The notes under the pieces are model-generated. The model was not told the DNA's origin, did not search any database, and worked only from the letters and a program-made list of their open reading frames with translations. A stretch of DNA of 64,000 bases from Klebsiella pneumoniae (GTDB lineage Bacteria; Myxococcota_A; UBA796; SXON01). The DNA is taken from the NCBI GenBank assembly GCA_945861635.1, contig CAMAWH010000003.1, positions 62,001 through 126,000 of the forward strand. The letters are read 5' to 3'. Positions 21,722 to 30,741 of this stretch are shown here, one piece after another. The position numbers were made by a program, and so were the translations under genes. The number at the start of each line of letters is the position of its first letter. Positions within the stretch are counted from its first letter, which is position 1.

Positions 21722-23200
21722 CTACCCAACCTCATACAGGTTGATGTACTTATTGCCTTGGATTGGAATCCGCCCAAGCAGCGTGGTTCCTCCACTCACC
21801 TGCTGGGCGCCCACTTCCGTCAACAGCACACGGCCGCGGTGGGCCGACAGATTCATCATCCATCGCGCGAGGTAGAACGGCCCCGCCAGCTCCCACGCTT
21901 CGAGGGGTCGGTGCGACTCCGGCAGGATGCGAGCGACGCCCGGCGCAACCCCCACCGAGAGCCGATAGCCCGCCGCCGTGGTCGTCTTCTGAAGCTGCAC
22001 GGCCGTCCGCACCACCCGCGATACTGTTTCACGGAAGCCCTGCGTCACGGGCCATACGATCAGCAACCCACCCTCTCCACGTTCCCAGATTTCACCCTGG
22101 GCTTCAGCAACGATTCCAGCCCATTCCTGAGCCAACGCCGCCATGGTCGTGCGTGGTGACGCAATCGACCGAGGCGGCGGCGAAGCCTCCATCGCGAGGA
22201 CGACCACCGGCGTGGGGTTCACGTTGCGCGTCGAGCCCTTGGCCCGCGGAGCATTGGTTCTTTGGGAGGCCGCGTTGGCTGCCTCGATGACGTCACGCAT
22301 GTACGCTGACAGGTCGTTGTTGGTTGCGCGATGACCTTCGCGCATGATCAGCGCTGTAATCGCGTCACTCATTTCCGCGGCGTCCGCCCACCGATCTTCC
22401 CGGTGACGGGAGAGCGTCCGCAGCAGAAAAGCCTCCAACTCGTCACTCAGCTCGGGGCGGTACTGCCGCGGACTTGGCACCTCCGCCCGGCGAACACGGG
22501 CCAGAGTTTCATCCCGGCTTTTAGCCTTGAAAAGGCGTCGGCCGGTGATCAACTCGTACAGCACGATGCCCAGGGAGAACAGGTCACTCCGCCCGTCGAG
22601 CGGCTTGCCCTCGACCTGCTCCGGACTCATGTATGCGTACTTCCCGCGGATGACGTCCTGATTGCCCTTCTGAATCGCGGCGCGGGAGATCCCGAAGTCC
22701 GTGATCTTCACCTCACCCGAGAAGGAGATCAGGACGTTTTGAGGGGAAATGTCGCAATGGACGATGTGCAGCGGCCGACCTTCCTGATCCGTGTGTCCGT
22801 GCGCGAACTGAAGGGCCTTCAGCACTTCGCCCACGATGAAAAGCGTGAGCGGAATCGGGAAGTCGCCGACGGCCCGCGCGCGCGACGCGAGTCGGGAGAG
22901 GTCCAGCCCATGCACGAACTCCATCGCGATGTAGAGCTGATCTCCTTCCTGCCCAAGTTCGAACACCTGCACGATGTTGACGTGCGAGAGCTCGGCGGCA
23001 ATCCGCGCTTCGACCTTGAACAGCTCCTTGAATTCCTCATCCTTTGCCAGCGTGTCGAGGATGCGTTTGATCACGAGGATCTTCTCGAAGCCCATCGCCC
23101 CGTGTGCGCGGGCCCGAAACACGTCGGCCATGCCGCCGGTCGCGATTTTTTCGAGCAGATGGTAGTTCCCGAACACCTCGGGAGGGGGCGCGGTCGTCAC
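21722..23200 (-). CDS. Ser/Thr protein kinase with C-terminal degenerate cyclase-like domain
   Basis: The protein has 492 residues from a GTG. The kinase domain at about 12-285 has the Gly loop IATGGMADV, catalytic K45 (LVIKR), HCDISPQN with D150, DFG at 168-170 and APE-like SPEQ. The arginine of HRD is Cys, the non-RD form common in myxobacterial kinases, so activation-loop phosphorylation is probably not needed. After a linker, residues about 330-492 resemble a class III cyclase fold (YRLSVGVAPG, then RVLLTEVGAQQV and a final INLYEVG) without the metal aspartates, so it is probably a sensing or docking domain. There is no transmembrane segment. It is divergent from mazG with 15 bases between starts. 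Confidence 0.9.
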   Translation of the reverse strand: MTTAPPPEVFGNYHLLEKIATGGMADVFRARAHGAMGFEKILVIKRILDTLAKDEEFKELFKVEARIAAELSHVNIVQVFELGQEGDQLYIAMEFVHGLDLSRLASRARAVGDFPIPLTLFIVGEVLKALQFAHGHTDQEGRPLHIVHCDISPQNVLISFSGEVKITDFGISRAAIQKGNQDVIRGKYAYMSPEQVEGKPLDGRSDLFSLGIVLYELITGRRLFKAKSRDETLARVRRAEVPSPRQYRPELSDELEAFLLRTLSRHREDRWADAAEMSDAITALIMREGHRATNNDLSAYMRDVIEAANAASQRTNAPRAKGSTRNVNPTPVVVLAMEASPPPRSIASPRTTMAALAQEWAGIVAEAQGEIWERGEGGLLIVWPVTQGFRETVSRVVRTAVQLQKTTTAAGYRLSVGVAPGVARILPESHRPLEAWELAGPFYLARWMMNLSAHRGRVLLTEVGAQQVSGGTTLLGRIPIQGNKYINLYEVG

Positions 23201-23210
23201 AGGTTACGCC
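23198..23210 (+). promoter_or_regulatory. 13-base element CACAGGTTACGCC upstream of mazG
   Basis: This is the same 13-mer as at 16320-16332 (there facing the phospholipase gene). Its TACGCC lies 5 bases before the mazG GTG, in the place of a -10 element. The opposite strand overlaps the kinase start. Confidence 0.4.
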
Positions 23211-23215
23211 TTATC

Positions 23216-23959
23216 GTGTCCTCGCCGAACCGGTTGCGCGACCTTGTCGAACGCCTCCGCGCCGACTGTCCATGGGACAAGGCGCAGACCGCCGAAACGA
23301 TGCGGCCCTACCTGTTGGAGGAAGCGTACGAGGTGCTCGACGCGCTCGATCACGCCGACCCCGCGCGGTTGCAGGACGAACTCGGTGACCTACTGTTTCA
23401 GGTCTACTTCCACGCCCGACTCGCGGAGGAGAAAGGCGAATTCGACATTGCAGGCGTCGTGGATGGAATCCACGCCAAGATGGTGGAGCGGCATCCACAT
23501 GTTTTCGGCGGCGGCGGGGATCCGTCGATCGGCGGCTGGGAGGCGCGGAAGGCCGCCAAACGAGGCGGCGGCTCGCGTGTGGATGGCGTCCCACAAGCGC
23601 TGCCCGCTCTGGTCCGGGCGCACCGCGTCGGGGAAAAGGTGGGCGCTGTCGGCTTCGACTGGCCGGATCGGGAAGGCGTGCTTACCAAAATCGACGAGGA
23701 AATCGCTGAGTTGCGGGAAGCCATCCTCAGCGGAGACACGAACGCCATCGCGCACGAATATGGCGACGTGCTGTTGGCGCTCTCCTCGCTAGGCCGCCAC
23801 CTTGGCATCGCAGGTGAAGACGCGCTTCGTCTGGCAAACCTACGCTTCGAGACGCGCTTTCGTGACGTCGAACATCGGGCAAGCATCGCGGGAATTTCGT
23901 TGGAGAACGCGGGCCCGGCCCTATTGGACGCGTGGTGGAACCAGGCGAAGCGCACATGA
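23216..23959 (+). CDS. mazG: Nucleoside triphosphate pyrophosphohydrolase MazG
   Basis: The protein has 247 residues from GTG. It has the tandem MazG layout: LRADCPWDKAQTAETMRPYLLEEAYEVLDAL at the start and ELGDLLFQVYFHARLAEE, with the EExxE-12-28-ExxD metal site (LLEEAYE...DELGD) of the first domain. A second copy has IDEEIAELREAI...HEYGDVLLAL. GGWEARKAAKR is the conserved inter-domain motif. MazG hydrolyses dNTPs and NTPs to monophosphates and pyrophosphate and can lower ppGpp. It is complete and is followed by fxsA with an ATGA overlap. An open extension upstream of the GTG is the antisense of the kinase and is not used. Confidence 0.95.
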   Translation: MSSPNRLRDLVERLRADCPWDKAQTAETMRPYLLEEAYEVLDALDHADPARLQDELGDLLFQVYFHARLAEEKGEFDIAGVVDGIHAKMVERHPHVFGGGGDPSIGGWEARKAAKRGGGSRVDGVPQALPALVRAHRVGEKVGAVGFDWPDREGVLTKIDEEIAELREAILSGDTNAIAHEYGDVLLALSSLGRHLGIAGEDALRLANLRFETRFRDVEHRASIAGISLENAGPALLDAWWNQAKRT

Positions 23960-24420
23960 CCGGCCTCGTTCTCTTCCTCCTGTTCACGGGGATTCCCGCG
24001 TTGGAAACGTGGGGAATCATCGAGATCGGCAAGATTTTTGGCGGTTGGGAAACGGCGTTGTACCTGGTGTTCATGGGGATGCTGGGGGCGTGGCTCGGGA
24101 AGCGCGCGGGTTTTGCCGTCCTGCGGGACGTTTTCGCCGGCTTGGCCAGGCGTGAGCCGCCGGCCGACCGCCTGGTGGAGGTGGGGCTGGTCCTCGTCGG
24201 CGCCGTGCTGCTCATCACACCGGGCGTGCTCACGGACATCGTCGGCATCCTACTTTTCATCGCGCCCGTGCGCCGCTGGCTTGCGCCGCGGGTGAAGGTC
24301 AGGGTGCTGAACTGGCTCACGCGTCGGGGCATGAAGGTTGGGACAGCCGGGGCCGGTCCCCGTATGCGAGAGCAGCAGAAGGTCGAGTCCGCCGGCTTCG
24401 AGCACCCGGTTCAGGACTGA
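23956..24420 (+). CDS. fxsA: FxsA-family membrane protein
   Basis: The protein has 154 residues. The ATG overlaps the mazG stop (ATGA). FxsA features are present: FTGIPALETWGIIEIGKIFGGW at the start, then a membrane helix with GMLGAWLGKRAG, and a third hydrophobic segment LVGAVLLITPGVLTDIVGILLF followed by the cytoplasmic tail APVRRWLAPR. FxsA is a small inner-membrane protein; in Escherichia coli it counteracts exclusion of phage T7 by F plasmids. The wider role is unknown. Confidence 0.9.
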   Translation: MTGLVLFLLFTGIPALETWGIIEIGKIFGGWETALYLVFMGMLGAWLGKRAGFAVLRDVFAGLARREPPADRLVEVGLVLVGAVLLITPGVLTDIVGILLFIAPVRRWLAPRVKVRVLNWLTRRGMKVGTAGAGPRMREQQKVESAGFEHPVQD

Positions 24421-24441
24421 TCGACAGCGCGCGGCTCGCCG

Positions 24442-24810
24442 TCAACCGCGCGCGACGACCGCCGCAACCAGCGATACGTCCGCATCCGCCCAGTCCAACG
24501 CTGAGAGTTCGCCCAACGTGCACCACCGCAGCGCGTCATGCTCGGTCAGCGTGATTTCTCCCTCTCCGCTACACGCGTACGCAATGAGTTCGATTTCCCG
24601 CCAATACGACGCGCCGAGGCGCTCGCCGACGAGGACGACGAGTCCAAGTTCCTCGTGCAGTTCGCGCACCAACGCCGCTCGCTCGCTTTCCGTACCCTCG
24701 ATCTTCCCGCCGGGAAACTCCCATTTCCCGGGATGGCGCATGTCGGGACCGCGACGCGTCGCCAGAACGCACCCTCCCCTGCGAACGACGCCACACACAA
24801 CCCGCGTCAC
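24442..24810 (-). CDS. mutT: Nudix hydrolase, MutT-like
   Basis: The protein has 122 residues, the usual MutT size. The Nudix box is complete: GGKIEGTESERAALVRELHEELG in the order G-x5-E-x7-REUxEExGU, preceded by RRGPDMRHPGKWEFPGG, which is typical of 8-oxo-dGTP diphosphatases. It probably cleans oxidised dGTP from the nucleotide pool. It starts 21 bases after the stop of the von Willebrand lipoprotein and may be in its operon. The gene symbol rests on similarity to the MutT subgroup only. Confidence 0.85.
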   Translation of the reverse strand: MTRVVCGVVRRGGCVLATRRGPDMRHPGKWEFPGGKIEGTESERAALVRELHEELGLVVLVGERLGASYWREIELIAYACSGEGEITLTEHDALRWCTLGELSALDWADADVSLVAAVVARG

Positions 24811-24831
24811 CCGACCACCGGCCCGCCGGCC

Positions 24832-25890
24832 CTACTCTTCCGGTTCCGGCACGGACCCATTGATCACGTAGTGGACTTCGATCGCGGACCCGCGCGGCGG
24901 AACCATTTCGCCATTGAACTGGATCTTCGCCAGGTCCTCAAGGTAGGACCAGCCGTTTGTGTCGTCCTGTGGCACAGCAAACGCATCGGCGTCCACCGGG
25001 GCCACGCTCACTTCAATCGTCTCGATATCGGCGGCGTGGCTGAGCTGGAACAGGGAGAGCACGTCGGACGCCTGCAATCCCAACGATTCCATGATGGGTG
25101 CGTAGTCGGCGAGGCAGATGTCGGCCTCCGCACCGCCGAGGATGTCAATTGCAGCGCGGTAGCGCTTGCCGGGCACAGCGTGTTCGCAATTATCGACGAC
25201 ATCCGGGCCGATGATGCCGGACATCACCACGGAGCCCAGCGTGTCCTTCTTCACAAGCCGCAGTTGCCGAGCCAGGTCGGCCACGGGCAACAGCTCGTCG
25301 TACCGATTGTAACAATCTTCGCCGGTTGAACCCGCCCCGAGCGCCCCGCCGTCAGAGCAGTCGTTTTCGTCGGCAAGGATGATAATCATCAAAAGCGCGT
25401 CGTCACGCATGAACCCCGCGTTGTACGTTTCCGAGAGCGGCGGCGAGGTGGCGTCGATGGCCGCCTGTAGACCCTTTTCCTGATCCGAACCGGTGGTGCC
25501 GAGCAATACCCGGCCCTGGAAATCCTGGAAATTCTCATTGGTCATGTACGGCGGATTTCCGATCAGCTTCCCAGCCATCGTGTTGGTGGGATCGACGTCG
25601 GTAGAAATGACGCCAAGGTGGAAATCCATGTTCGCGCTTTCCAGCTGCGCCGTGAAATCCGCCGCCGCATTCGCAACGGACGTCTGCTCCTCGTTCATGG
25701 ACGTCGAGTTGTCAATGATCCAGAGGACATCGACCTGATTGGACGGGACTTGGGAAAAGGAGTCCGTCGTTGACGCGCGGTTGAGCGCGTTCTCCTGACA
25801 TCCCCCAAGGACGGTCGAGAAAAGCAGCGCGGCCATCGGCCTCGGGTAGGGCAGCAAGCAAGCCAGCACGGAGCGCATCGAAAACCTCAT
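24832..25890 (-). CDS. Lipoprotein with von Willebrand factor A domain
   Basis: The protein has 352 residues. The signal region (residues 1-31) ends in lipobox VLGGC. The von Willebrand A domain at about 50-250 has a complete MIDAS: DNSTSM (DxSxS) after VDVLWII, followed by later T and D positions in LLMIIILADENDCSDG, so metal-dependent ligand binding is plausible. There are four scattered cysteines in the C-terminal part. It is probably an adhesion or surface-assembly lipoprotein. The start at 25890 is preferred over a far upstream one because of the signal peptide and a TATGGT element 6 bases upstream. Confidence 0.85.
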   Translation of the reverse strand: MRFSMRSVLACLLPYPRPMAALLFSTVLGGCQENALNRASTTDSFSQVPSNQVDVLWIIDNSTSMNEEQTSVANAAADFTAQLESANMDFHLGVISTDVDPTNTMAGKLIGNPPYMTNENFQDFQGRVLLGTTGSDQEKGLQAAIDATSPPLSETYNAGFMRDDALLMIIILADENDCSDGGALGAGSTGEDCYNRYDELLPVADLARQLRLVKKDTLGSVVMSGIIGPDVVDNCEHAVPGKRYRAAIDILGGAEADICLADYAPIMESLGLQASDVLSLFQLSHAADIETIEVSVAPVDADAFAVPQDDTNGWSYLEDLAKIQFNGEMVPPRGSAIEVHYVINGSVPEPEE

Positions 25891-25896
25891 GTTGCC

Positions 25897-25902
25897 ACCA
25901 TA
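25897..25902 (-). promoter_or_regulatory. -10 element TATGGT, predicted leaderless start
   Basis: On the minus strand TATGGT is followed by 6 bases and then the ATG at 25890. This separates transcription of the von Willebrand lipoprotein from the gene just upstream. Confidence 0.5.
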
Positions 25903-25922
25903 GCAGCGTGTGGGCGGATTCC

Positions 25923-26867
25923 CTACGGAAGGAATGTCGCCTCGGACAAACACAGGTCGTTGTACTCGGTTCCCTTTTTCACTCCGGTGAAGGTCACTCG
26001 CAGCTTGTCGGTGGTCCGTGACGGAAACGAAACGGTTTGTTCGAAAAAGATATCCTTCAACATGACGGATTCGGTGGACGCGTCGGAGAACGTGAGCGTC
26101 GCCGACGATGCGCGGTTTCCCTTCATGAACAACGCAGGCGAATACGCAGAACCATTGCGGAGCTTGATCGACGATACGGAAACCTTGCCTGCAAAGCCAA
26201 ATTCCAGCCATTCTCCGGTGCCGTCACTGATCTTGTTTCCTTCGCACCACATGGAGTCGACGATGCCGTCGGCCGCGTTGTCAGCCTCGTAATCTCCATC
26301 CGGATCGGGCGGAAACGTCGTTGAAGCCGTGAACTTGACGACGGGATGAGACGCGGCACGCGTGCCGTCCTTGAAGACGACCTCTGAGATCGCGGTGTCC
26401 ACACCCTTTCCGGGGTAAATCGCCTTTACCTTGAGTTTTACGCTGCTCGTCGTATGGGGTGTTTTGAAGCTGACGTCCTGCGGCTTGTAGACATCCGTGA
26501 GCGAAACTTCCTCCGTAGCACCGTCACTAAACTCGACCACCACCGTCTTGGGACGGTTGTAGTGGCCCCAGAACTCGGCGTTGTACCAGTTGCCCGTCCA
26601 GATTTGCATGCCTGTGAGGGCCTTTTCTCCGCCGAGATCAGCTGAAATCCATGCCCCGAGACCGCCGCCCTGATCGCCCTCCACCCACGCGGACGATTGC
26701 TTCAGGTCGCCCACATTCGTCACTTCGAAGTTGCGCTCTTCATTGGGGGTGGCCGCGGAGGACGCGGACCACCCGGCCGGCTTGACCGTGCCCGCCTGCG
26801 CCGTGCCGATGCACTGCGTCGCAGGAAGGACGAAGGCGGCGAGGAGGAAGGGCAGGACGACGAGCAT
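25923..26867 (-). CDS. Secreted protein with two glycan-binding (NADase-type) domains
   Basis: The protein has 314 residues. The start at 26867 follows CTGGAGAACCC, a good ribosome-binding site. The signal peptide is MLVVLPFLLAAFVLPATQC, with possible processing after AQA near residue 25. Two homologous discoidin-like domains follow at about 28-165 and 170-310. The first has SSAWVEGDQGGGLGAWISADLGG and IYPGKGVDTAISEVVF, and the second DSMWCEGNKISDGTGEWLEF and DLCLSEATF. This is the pattern of the NADase-type glycan-binding domain found on many bacterial cell-surface proteins. No enzymatic part is attached, so it is probably a carbohydrate-binding exported protein. Confidence 0.75.
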   Translation of the reverse strand: MLVVLPFLLAAFVLPATQCIGTAQAGTVKPAGWSASSAATPNEERNFEVTNVGDLKQSSAWVEGDQGGGLGAWISADLGGEKALTGMQIWTGNWYNAEFWGHYNRPKTVVVEFSDGATEEVSLTDVYKPQDVSFKTPHTTSSVKLKVKAIYPGKGVDTAISEVVFKDGTRAASHPVVKFTASTTFPPDPDGDYEADNAADGIVDSMWCEGNKISDGTGEWLEFGFAGKVSVSSIKLRNGSAYSPALFMKGNRASSATLTFSDASTESVMLKDIFFEQTVSFPSRTTDKLRVTFTGVKKGTEYNDLCLSEATFLP

Positions 26868-26948
26868 GGGTTCTCCAGTGACAGGATTCGTTATCGACGG
26901 CGAAGCCCATCCGCCACCGGACACCCCACCGCGGCGGGAGCATCCGTG

Positions 26949-28709
26949 TCAGAAGTTTGTCGTGAGCGCAAGCTTGGCCCCCTCGAACCCGGGAAGCGAG
27001 CGGCATTGGCCGCCCGCGCAGCGGATTCCCGCCCGGTAGGCCCCATAGAATGCCTTGAGCGTCGTGGAGGGTACGGGCGTCCACTGCACCTCTCCTCCGC
27101 CATACCATTCGTCTGTCACGTTTCCGTGACTGCGAATGAGGTCGTTGTCCGTAAAGTCGGCATACGCGATGAACGCCCACGGCGTGCCGACTTTGATGGC
27201 GAGCGCGGCGGAGAATTCGGTGTAGTCGACCTGCTGAACCGGATTGACGCCCCAGTGATAGCGCAAGAGCGAGGGCGCAACCTCACCGGACACCGTGCCG
27301 ACGATGGGAAAGGAAAGCGAGACATCACCGTGGAGCGTGGTATCGCCTGCGTTCGAGGCGGGCGCATCGTCGCGAAAGTCGGCGCGGTAGCCGAGGTTGA
27401 CGGTGGCGTGCGTTTCTCCCGCCGCGAGGGTCCACCCCGCGACGGGATGCACAATTGTCTCCGGCACGGTGTTGAAGTGAACGCCGCCCAGATCGTCGTC
27501 ACGGAAGGCGGCGACGGAAACGTAGGGCGTCACGAAGTTTCCGCCGGGCATCAGCGAAACGTCCACCCGAGCCCGAGCGCCCTTGATGTCATTGCTGTTC
27601 AGGCCCGCCGAGCTGTCTTCCGTGATGGTCCGCTCGTACTCAAGAGACGGGCCCGCAGCGACCTCGAACCCCTCCGTCCCGGTGAAAATATTCAGGTATT
27701 CCGTATCTTTGTACCACTTGCCTTCCACCAGGATCGACGCGACCCCAGGGTAGGCGGCCATGCTGGCGTACAATGCGTACCCCTCTCTCAAATCGCCATT
27801 CGCAAGCGCCATTTCCGGCGCTGCGTAGTGGAACCAGTCGGCCTCAACGCCGAAGTCAAGTCCCGGCCCGACGCCGTTGGCCTTCAGGTTTGCACCCAGG
27901 ACGCCCGCGTCCACGTCGTTTTCCCAGGCGCCAAGCACATTTCCGGTGGGGTCCAGCTCTCGTGCAAACTGGTATAGGACACCGTGCGCGCCCAGGTTCA
28001 GGCGGCCATAGTACTCGACATCGATACCGGACACCGCGCTCGGCAAATCCGCCGCCATTGCGACGTTGGGATTCTCCAAACGTACCTGCTGCGGGTTCGT
28101 AACGGCGGTCAGCACCGTGACCTCCACGTTGCCCGCGGTGACGACGCCCTTGAGCCCCCGCAACGACGTGTCGACGTCGATTTCGCTGTTCTTCACGAGG
28201 TTGAGCGCGAGCCCGCGCCCGAAGGCCGCATAGGTGTCTCCGACATCGATAACGGCGTGCTTTCCACGCGACTCCATCCAAATCTTCTCGATGCCAAACC
28301 ACAGGTCATGGGTCGGTGACCACAGGCCGGGGCCGGCGAGATCGCGTTCCCATGTCAGGTTGCCGTCGAGGCGGTAGGCGTTGGAATAGAGCATCACGGC
28401 ATCGCCCTGGATGCCAAGGGAAAGCTTCTCGTTGCCCCCAATTACGATCAGTCGTTCGACCACTTCCTGATAATCCAGGACTGGGTTCCCTGGAAATAGC
28501 GGAAGGTCATCCTGCGATTGGTAGAACCGGAACCGAAATTCCTCTACGCCGTGCGTCGCCCCTCCCGCGAGCGTTCCGCTGGACCCCTCTGGCTGGCGCA
28601 GCCACTCCTCGGGCCCGCCGATCTCCGTGGTTGGAAGGGGCGCATCGGCGGCATGTGCGTGCGACACAAGCATCCATGCGTTGACGATCAACCCCAACCG
28701 GACGATCAC
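26949..28709 (-). CDS. Outer-membrane beta-barrel protein
   Basis: The protein has 586 residues. The signal peptide ends HAHA|AD near residue 21. The mature part shows many amphipathic strands with aromatic girdles and short Gly/Asp turns (YGRLNLGAHGVLYQF, VTPYVSVAAFRDDDLGG, FIAYADFTDNDLIRS) and finishes with a C-terminal Phe (LTTNF), the usual barrel-assembly signal. Two cysteines close together (CAGGQC) lie near the end. Strand number suggests a large barrel. Its ATG overlaps the stop of the TlpA gene (ATGA), so the two are co-expressed. The cargo is not known. Confidence 0.8.
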   Translation of the reverse strand: MIVRLGLIVNAWMLVSHAHAADAPLPTTEIGGPEEWLRQPEGSSGTLAGGATHGVEEFRFRFYQSQDDLPLFPGNPVLDYQEVVERLIVIGGNEKLSLGIQGDAVMLYSNAYRLDGNLTWERDLAGPGLWSPTHDLWFGIEKIWMESRGKHAVIDVGDTYAAFGRGLALNLVKNSEIDVDTSLRGLKGVVTAGNVEVTVLTAVTNPQQVRLENPNVAMAADLPSAVSGIDVEYYGRLNLGAHGVLYQFARELDPTGNVLGAWENDVDAGVLGANLKANGVGPGLDFGVEADWFHYAAPEMALANGDLREGYALYASMAAYPGVASILVEGKWYKDTEYLNIFTGTEGFEVAAGPSLEYERTITEDSSAGLNSNDIKGARARVDVSLMPGGNFVTPYVSVAAFRDDDLGGVHFNTVPETIVHPVAGWTLAAGETHATVNLGYRADFRDDAPASNAGDTTLHGDVSLSFPIVGTVSGEVAPSLLRYHWGVNPVQQVDYTEFSAALAIKVGTPWAFIAYADFTDNDLIRSHGNVTDEWYGGGEVQWTPVPSTTLKAFYGAYRAGIRCAGGQCRSLPGFEGAKLALTTNF

Positions 28710-29233
28710 GGCGCGGGCTTGGCGAGCAGCGCTTCGACCTCGATACGAAGCGCCGCCTCATCACCCGGCGCGTACCCCGCATGCGTGGACGCAAGCGCAC
28801 CCATCCGATCGACGACTGCGGTGAACGGAAGGGATTTTGACGGGTTGAACTGCGCAACCACGGTCGTCTGCGGATCGCGGAGGATCGTGTAGGTCACGCC
28901 GAGCGCCTTCACCCGGGGCTTCACCATGGCGTCGGCCTTGGCGTCGTCCTCCGAAATTCCAAGAATGACCAGCCCGAGCGGGCCGAACTCCTTCCACATT
29001 TTTTCCAGGTGCGGCATCTCCTGCTGACACGGCACGCACCAGGTGGCCCAAAAGCTCATGACGACGACCTTTCCCCGGAATTGGGAAAGCGTCACGGCCT
29101 GACCCTCGAGGTTGCGCAGGGAGAAGTCCGCAGCCTGCCCCGCCGCGGCGCGGGGGATACCGGGCAGCGCCATCAGTGACATGAGGGCCGCAAGCTGGGC
29201 AGCGAGGACGAGTTTCGGCGAAAGCATGGACAC
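28706..29233 (-). CDS. TlpA-like periplasmic thioredoxin
   Basis: The protein has 175 residues from a GTG; an ATG two codons later at 29227 is an alternative. A signal peptide covers about residues 1-32 (ends AAA|GQA). A redoxin domain follows: FSLRNLEGQAVTLSQFRGKVVVMSFWATWCVPCQQE with the WCVPC active site, then cis-proline region SLPFTAVVD. TlpA/ResA proteins reduce periplasmic disulfides, including apocytochrome c. It is in an operon with the following barrel protein, so it may act on that protein's two cysteines (inference). The dedicated cytochrome c thioredoxin is at 41390. Confidence 0.9.
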   Translation of the reverse strand: MSMLSPKLVLAAQLAALMSLMALPGIPRAAAGQAADFSLRNLEGQAVTLSQFRGKVVVMSFWATWCVPCQQEMPHLEKMWKEFGPLGLVILGISEDDAKADAMVKPRVKALGVTYTILRDPQTTVVAQFNPSKSLPFTAVVDRMGALASTHAGYAPGDEAALRIEVEALLAKPAP

Positions 29234-29337
29234 CCGGGGGATTGCGGCAGCAACCTATCGCGTAACCCCCCACTTTCGGTAAGAATCCCGACTCCGGCAC
29301 CGGTACGGGCATCCGGCGGGTGTGCTAACTACGCACC

Positions 29338-30717
29338 ATGCGAACGCGCGTCCTCGTCGTTGATGACGAACCCTCCATCCGCAAGGTGCTACAGGCACAA
29401 CTCGTGCGCGATGGATTGGACGTGGACACGGCCGCCGACGGCGCGGAAGCCATCACCGCGCTCGGCGAAACGCCCTACGACCTCGTCATCAGCGATCTGA
29501 AGATGCCCGCTGTGGGAGGCCTGGAGCTTCTGGCCCACGTGCGTCAGCAGTTTCCCGGCTTGCCGGTCATCCTGATTACCGCACACGGTACGGTAGACTC
29601 GGCGGTTGAGGCGCTGAAACTCGGAGCGCACGACTACATCACCAAGCCCTTCGACGCGGATGAGCTGCACGCAGCCGTGGAAAAGGCGTTGCGCACGGAG
29701 CGCGCGCGGCGGCGTAGCGTGCAGGACGATCCAGGCTGGAAGGGCGGGCGGGGGCGCTTCGACATCATCGGCACGACACCGTCGATGCACAAGGTATACG
29801 GACTGGTCGAAAAGGTAGCGGATTCGCCTACAACCGTGCTCCTGATGGGAGAAAGTGGCACCGGAAAGGAGCTGGTGGCGCGCGCGCTTCACGCGCAGTC
29901 GTCTCGCAGGGACAGGCCGTTCATCACCATCAACTGCGGGGCCATTCCAGAAAGCCTTTTTGAATCCGAGCTGTTCGGATACGAGCGGGGTGCCTTCACC
30001 GGCGCGGCTACCTCCAAGCCGGGAAAGTTCGAGTTGGCCGACGGCGGCACGCTTTTCCTCGACGAGGTCGGAGAACTCCCTAGGGAGATGCAGGTCAAAC
30101 TGCTGCGCGCACTGCAGGAACGGCAGGTCGATCGCGTCGGCGGAACCCGACCCGTCTCCGTCGATGTGCGCGTCATCGCTGCCACCAACGTCGATCTCGC
30201 CGTCGCCATCGGCGCAGGCACGTTCCGGGAAGACCTGTATTACCGGCTCAACGTCATCCAAATCCGCCTTCCCGCCCTGCGTGAACGAAAGGAGGACATC
30301 CCGTTGCTGGTCGAGCACTTCATCGAACGGTTCAACGCGCGGCTGGGAAAGCGGATCACGGATATGACCCCAGAGGCCATGGCGACGGTGCTCGCATGGA
30401 ATTGGCCGGGCAATATCCGCGAGTTGGAAAACATCATTGAACGGGGTGTTTTGCTCGCTGATGGTGCCGTCCTGGGGGTAGACGCGTTGCCGGATCGCAC
30501 GATGCCGGTGGACGTGCGGGTGGAGGACGCGGGCGGCCTGGGCCTGAAGGAGTACGTCCGCGTGCACACCGCCAAGTTGGAGCGGGCGCTCATCCTACGA
30601 TGTCTCGATCACGAGGCGGGAAACGTCACGCGGGCCGCTCGGAAGCTCGATATTTCTCGCAAAAGCCTCCAGCTCAAGATGAAGGAGTACGGATTGCGGG
30701 AGGAGCCGGATCGGTAG
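29338..30717 (+). CDS. NtrC-family sigma-54-dependent response regulator
   Basis: The protein has 459 residues. The receiver domain at 1-120 has acidic pocket DDE and phospho-acceptor D53 (ISDLKMP). The AAA+ domain at about 140-380 has Walker A GESGTGKE, the sigma-54 contact loop GAFTGA, Walker B GGTLFLDEVGEL and sensor residues ALRERKEDI. A Fis-type helix-turn-helix follows at about 415-455 (GNVTRAARKLDISRKSLQLKMK). It activates sigma-54 promoters when phosphorylated. No histidine kinase gene is adjacent, so its partner is elsewhere. I saw no clear -24/-12 promoter nearby. Confidence 0.95.
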   Translation: MRTRVLVVDDEPSIRKVLQAQLVRDGLDVDTAADGAEAITALGETPYDLVISDLKMPAVGGLELLAHVRQQFPGLPVILITAHGTVDSAVEALKLGAHDYITKPFDADELHAAVEKALRTERARRRSVQDDPGWKGGRGRFDIIGTTPSMHKVYGLVEKVADSPTTVLLMGESGTGKELVARALHAQSSRRDRPFITINCGAIPESLFESELFGYERGAFTGAATSKPGKFELADGGTLFLDEVGELPREMQVKLLRALQERQVDRVGGTRPVSVDVRVIAATNVDLAVAIGAGTFREDLYYRLNVIQIRLPALRERKEDIPLLVEHFIERFNARLGKRITDMTPEAMATVLAWNWPGNIRELENIIERGVLLADGAVLGVDALPDRTMPVDVRVEDAGGLGLKEYVRVHTAKLERALILRCLDHEAGNVTRAARKLDISRKSLQLKMKEYGLREEPDR

Positions 30718-30741
30718 GGTACGCCAGCGTGATCTGTCCGA

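Noticed and set aside
21722..22215. Active nucleotide cyclase domain at the C-terminus of the kinase
   Set aside because: The metal-binding aspartates and the base-selecting residues are missing.
22331..23215. Open extension upstream of mazG
   Set aside because: It lies antisense to the kinase gene; MazG homology begins right after the GTG at 23216, which also has a promoter-like element.
29234..29337. Sigma-54 promoter for the NtrC regulator
   Set aside because: I found no GG-N10-GC spacing with flanking consensus; only a weak -10-like TAACTA is seen.
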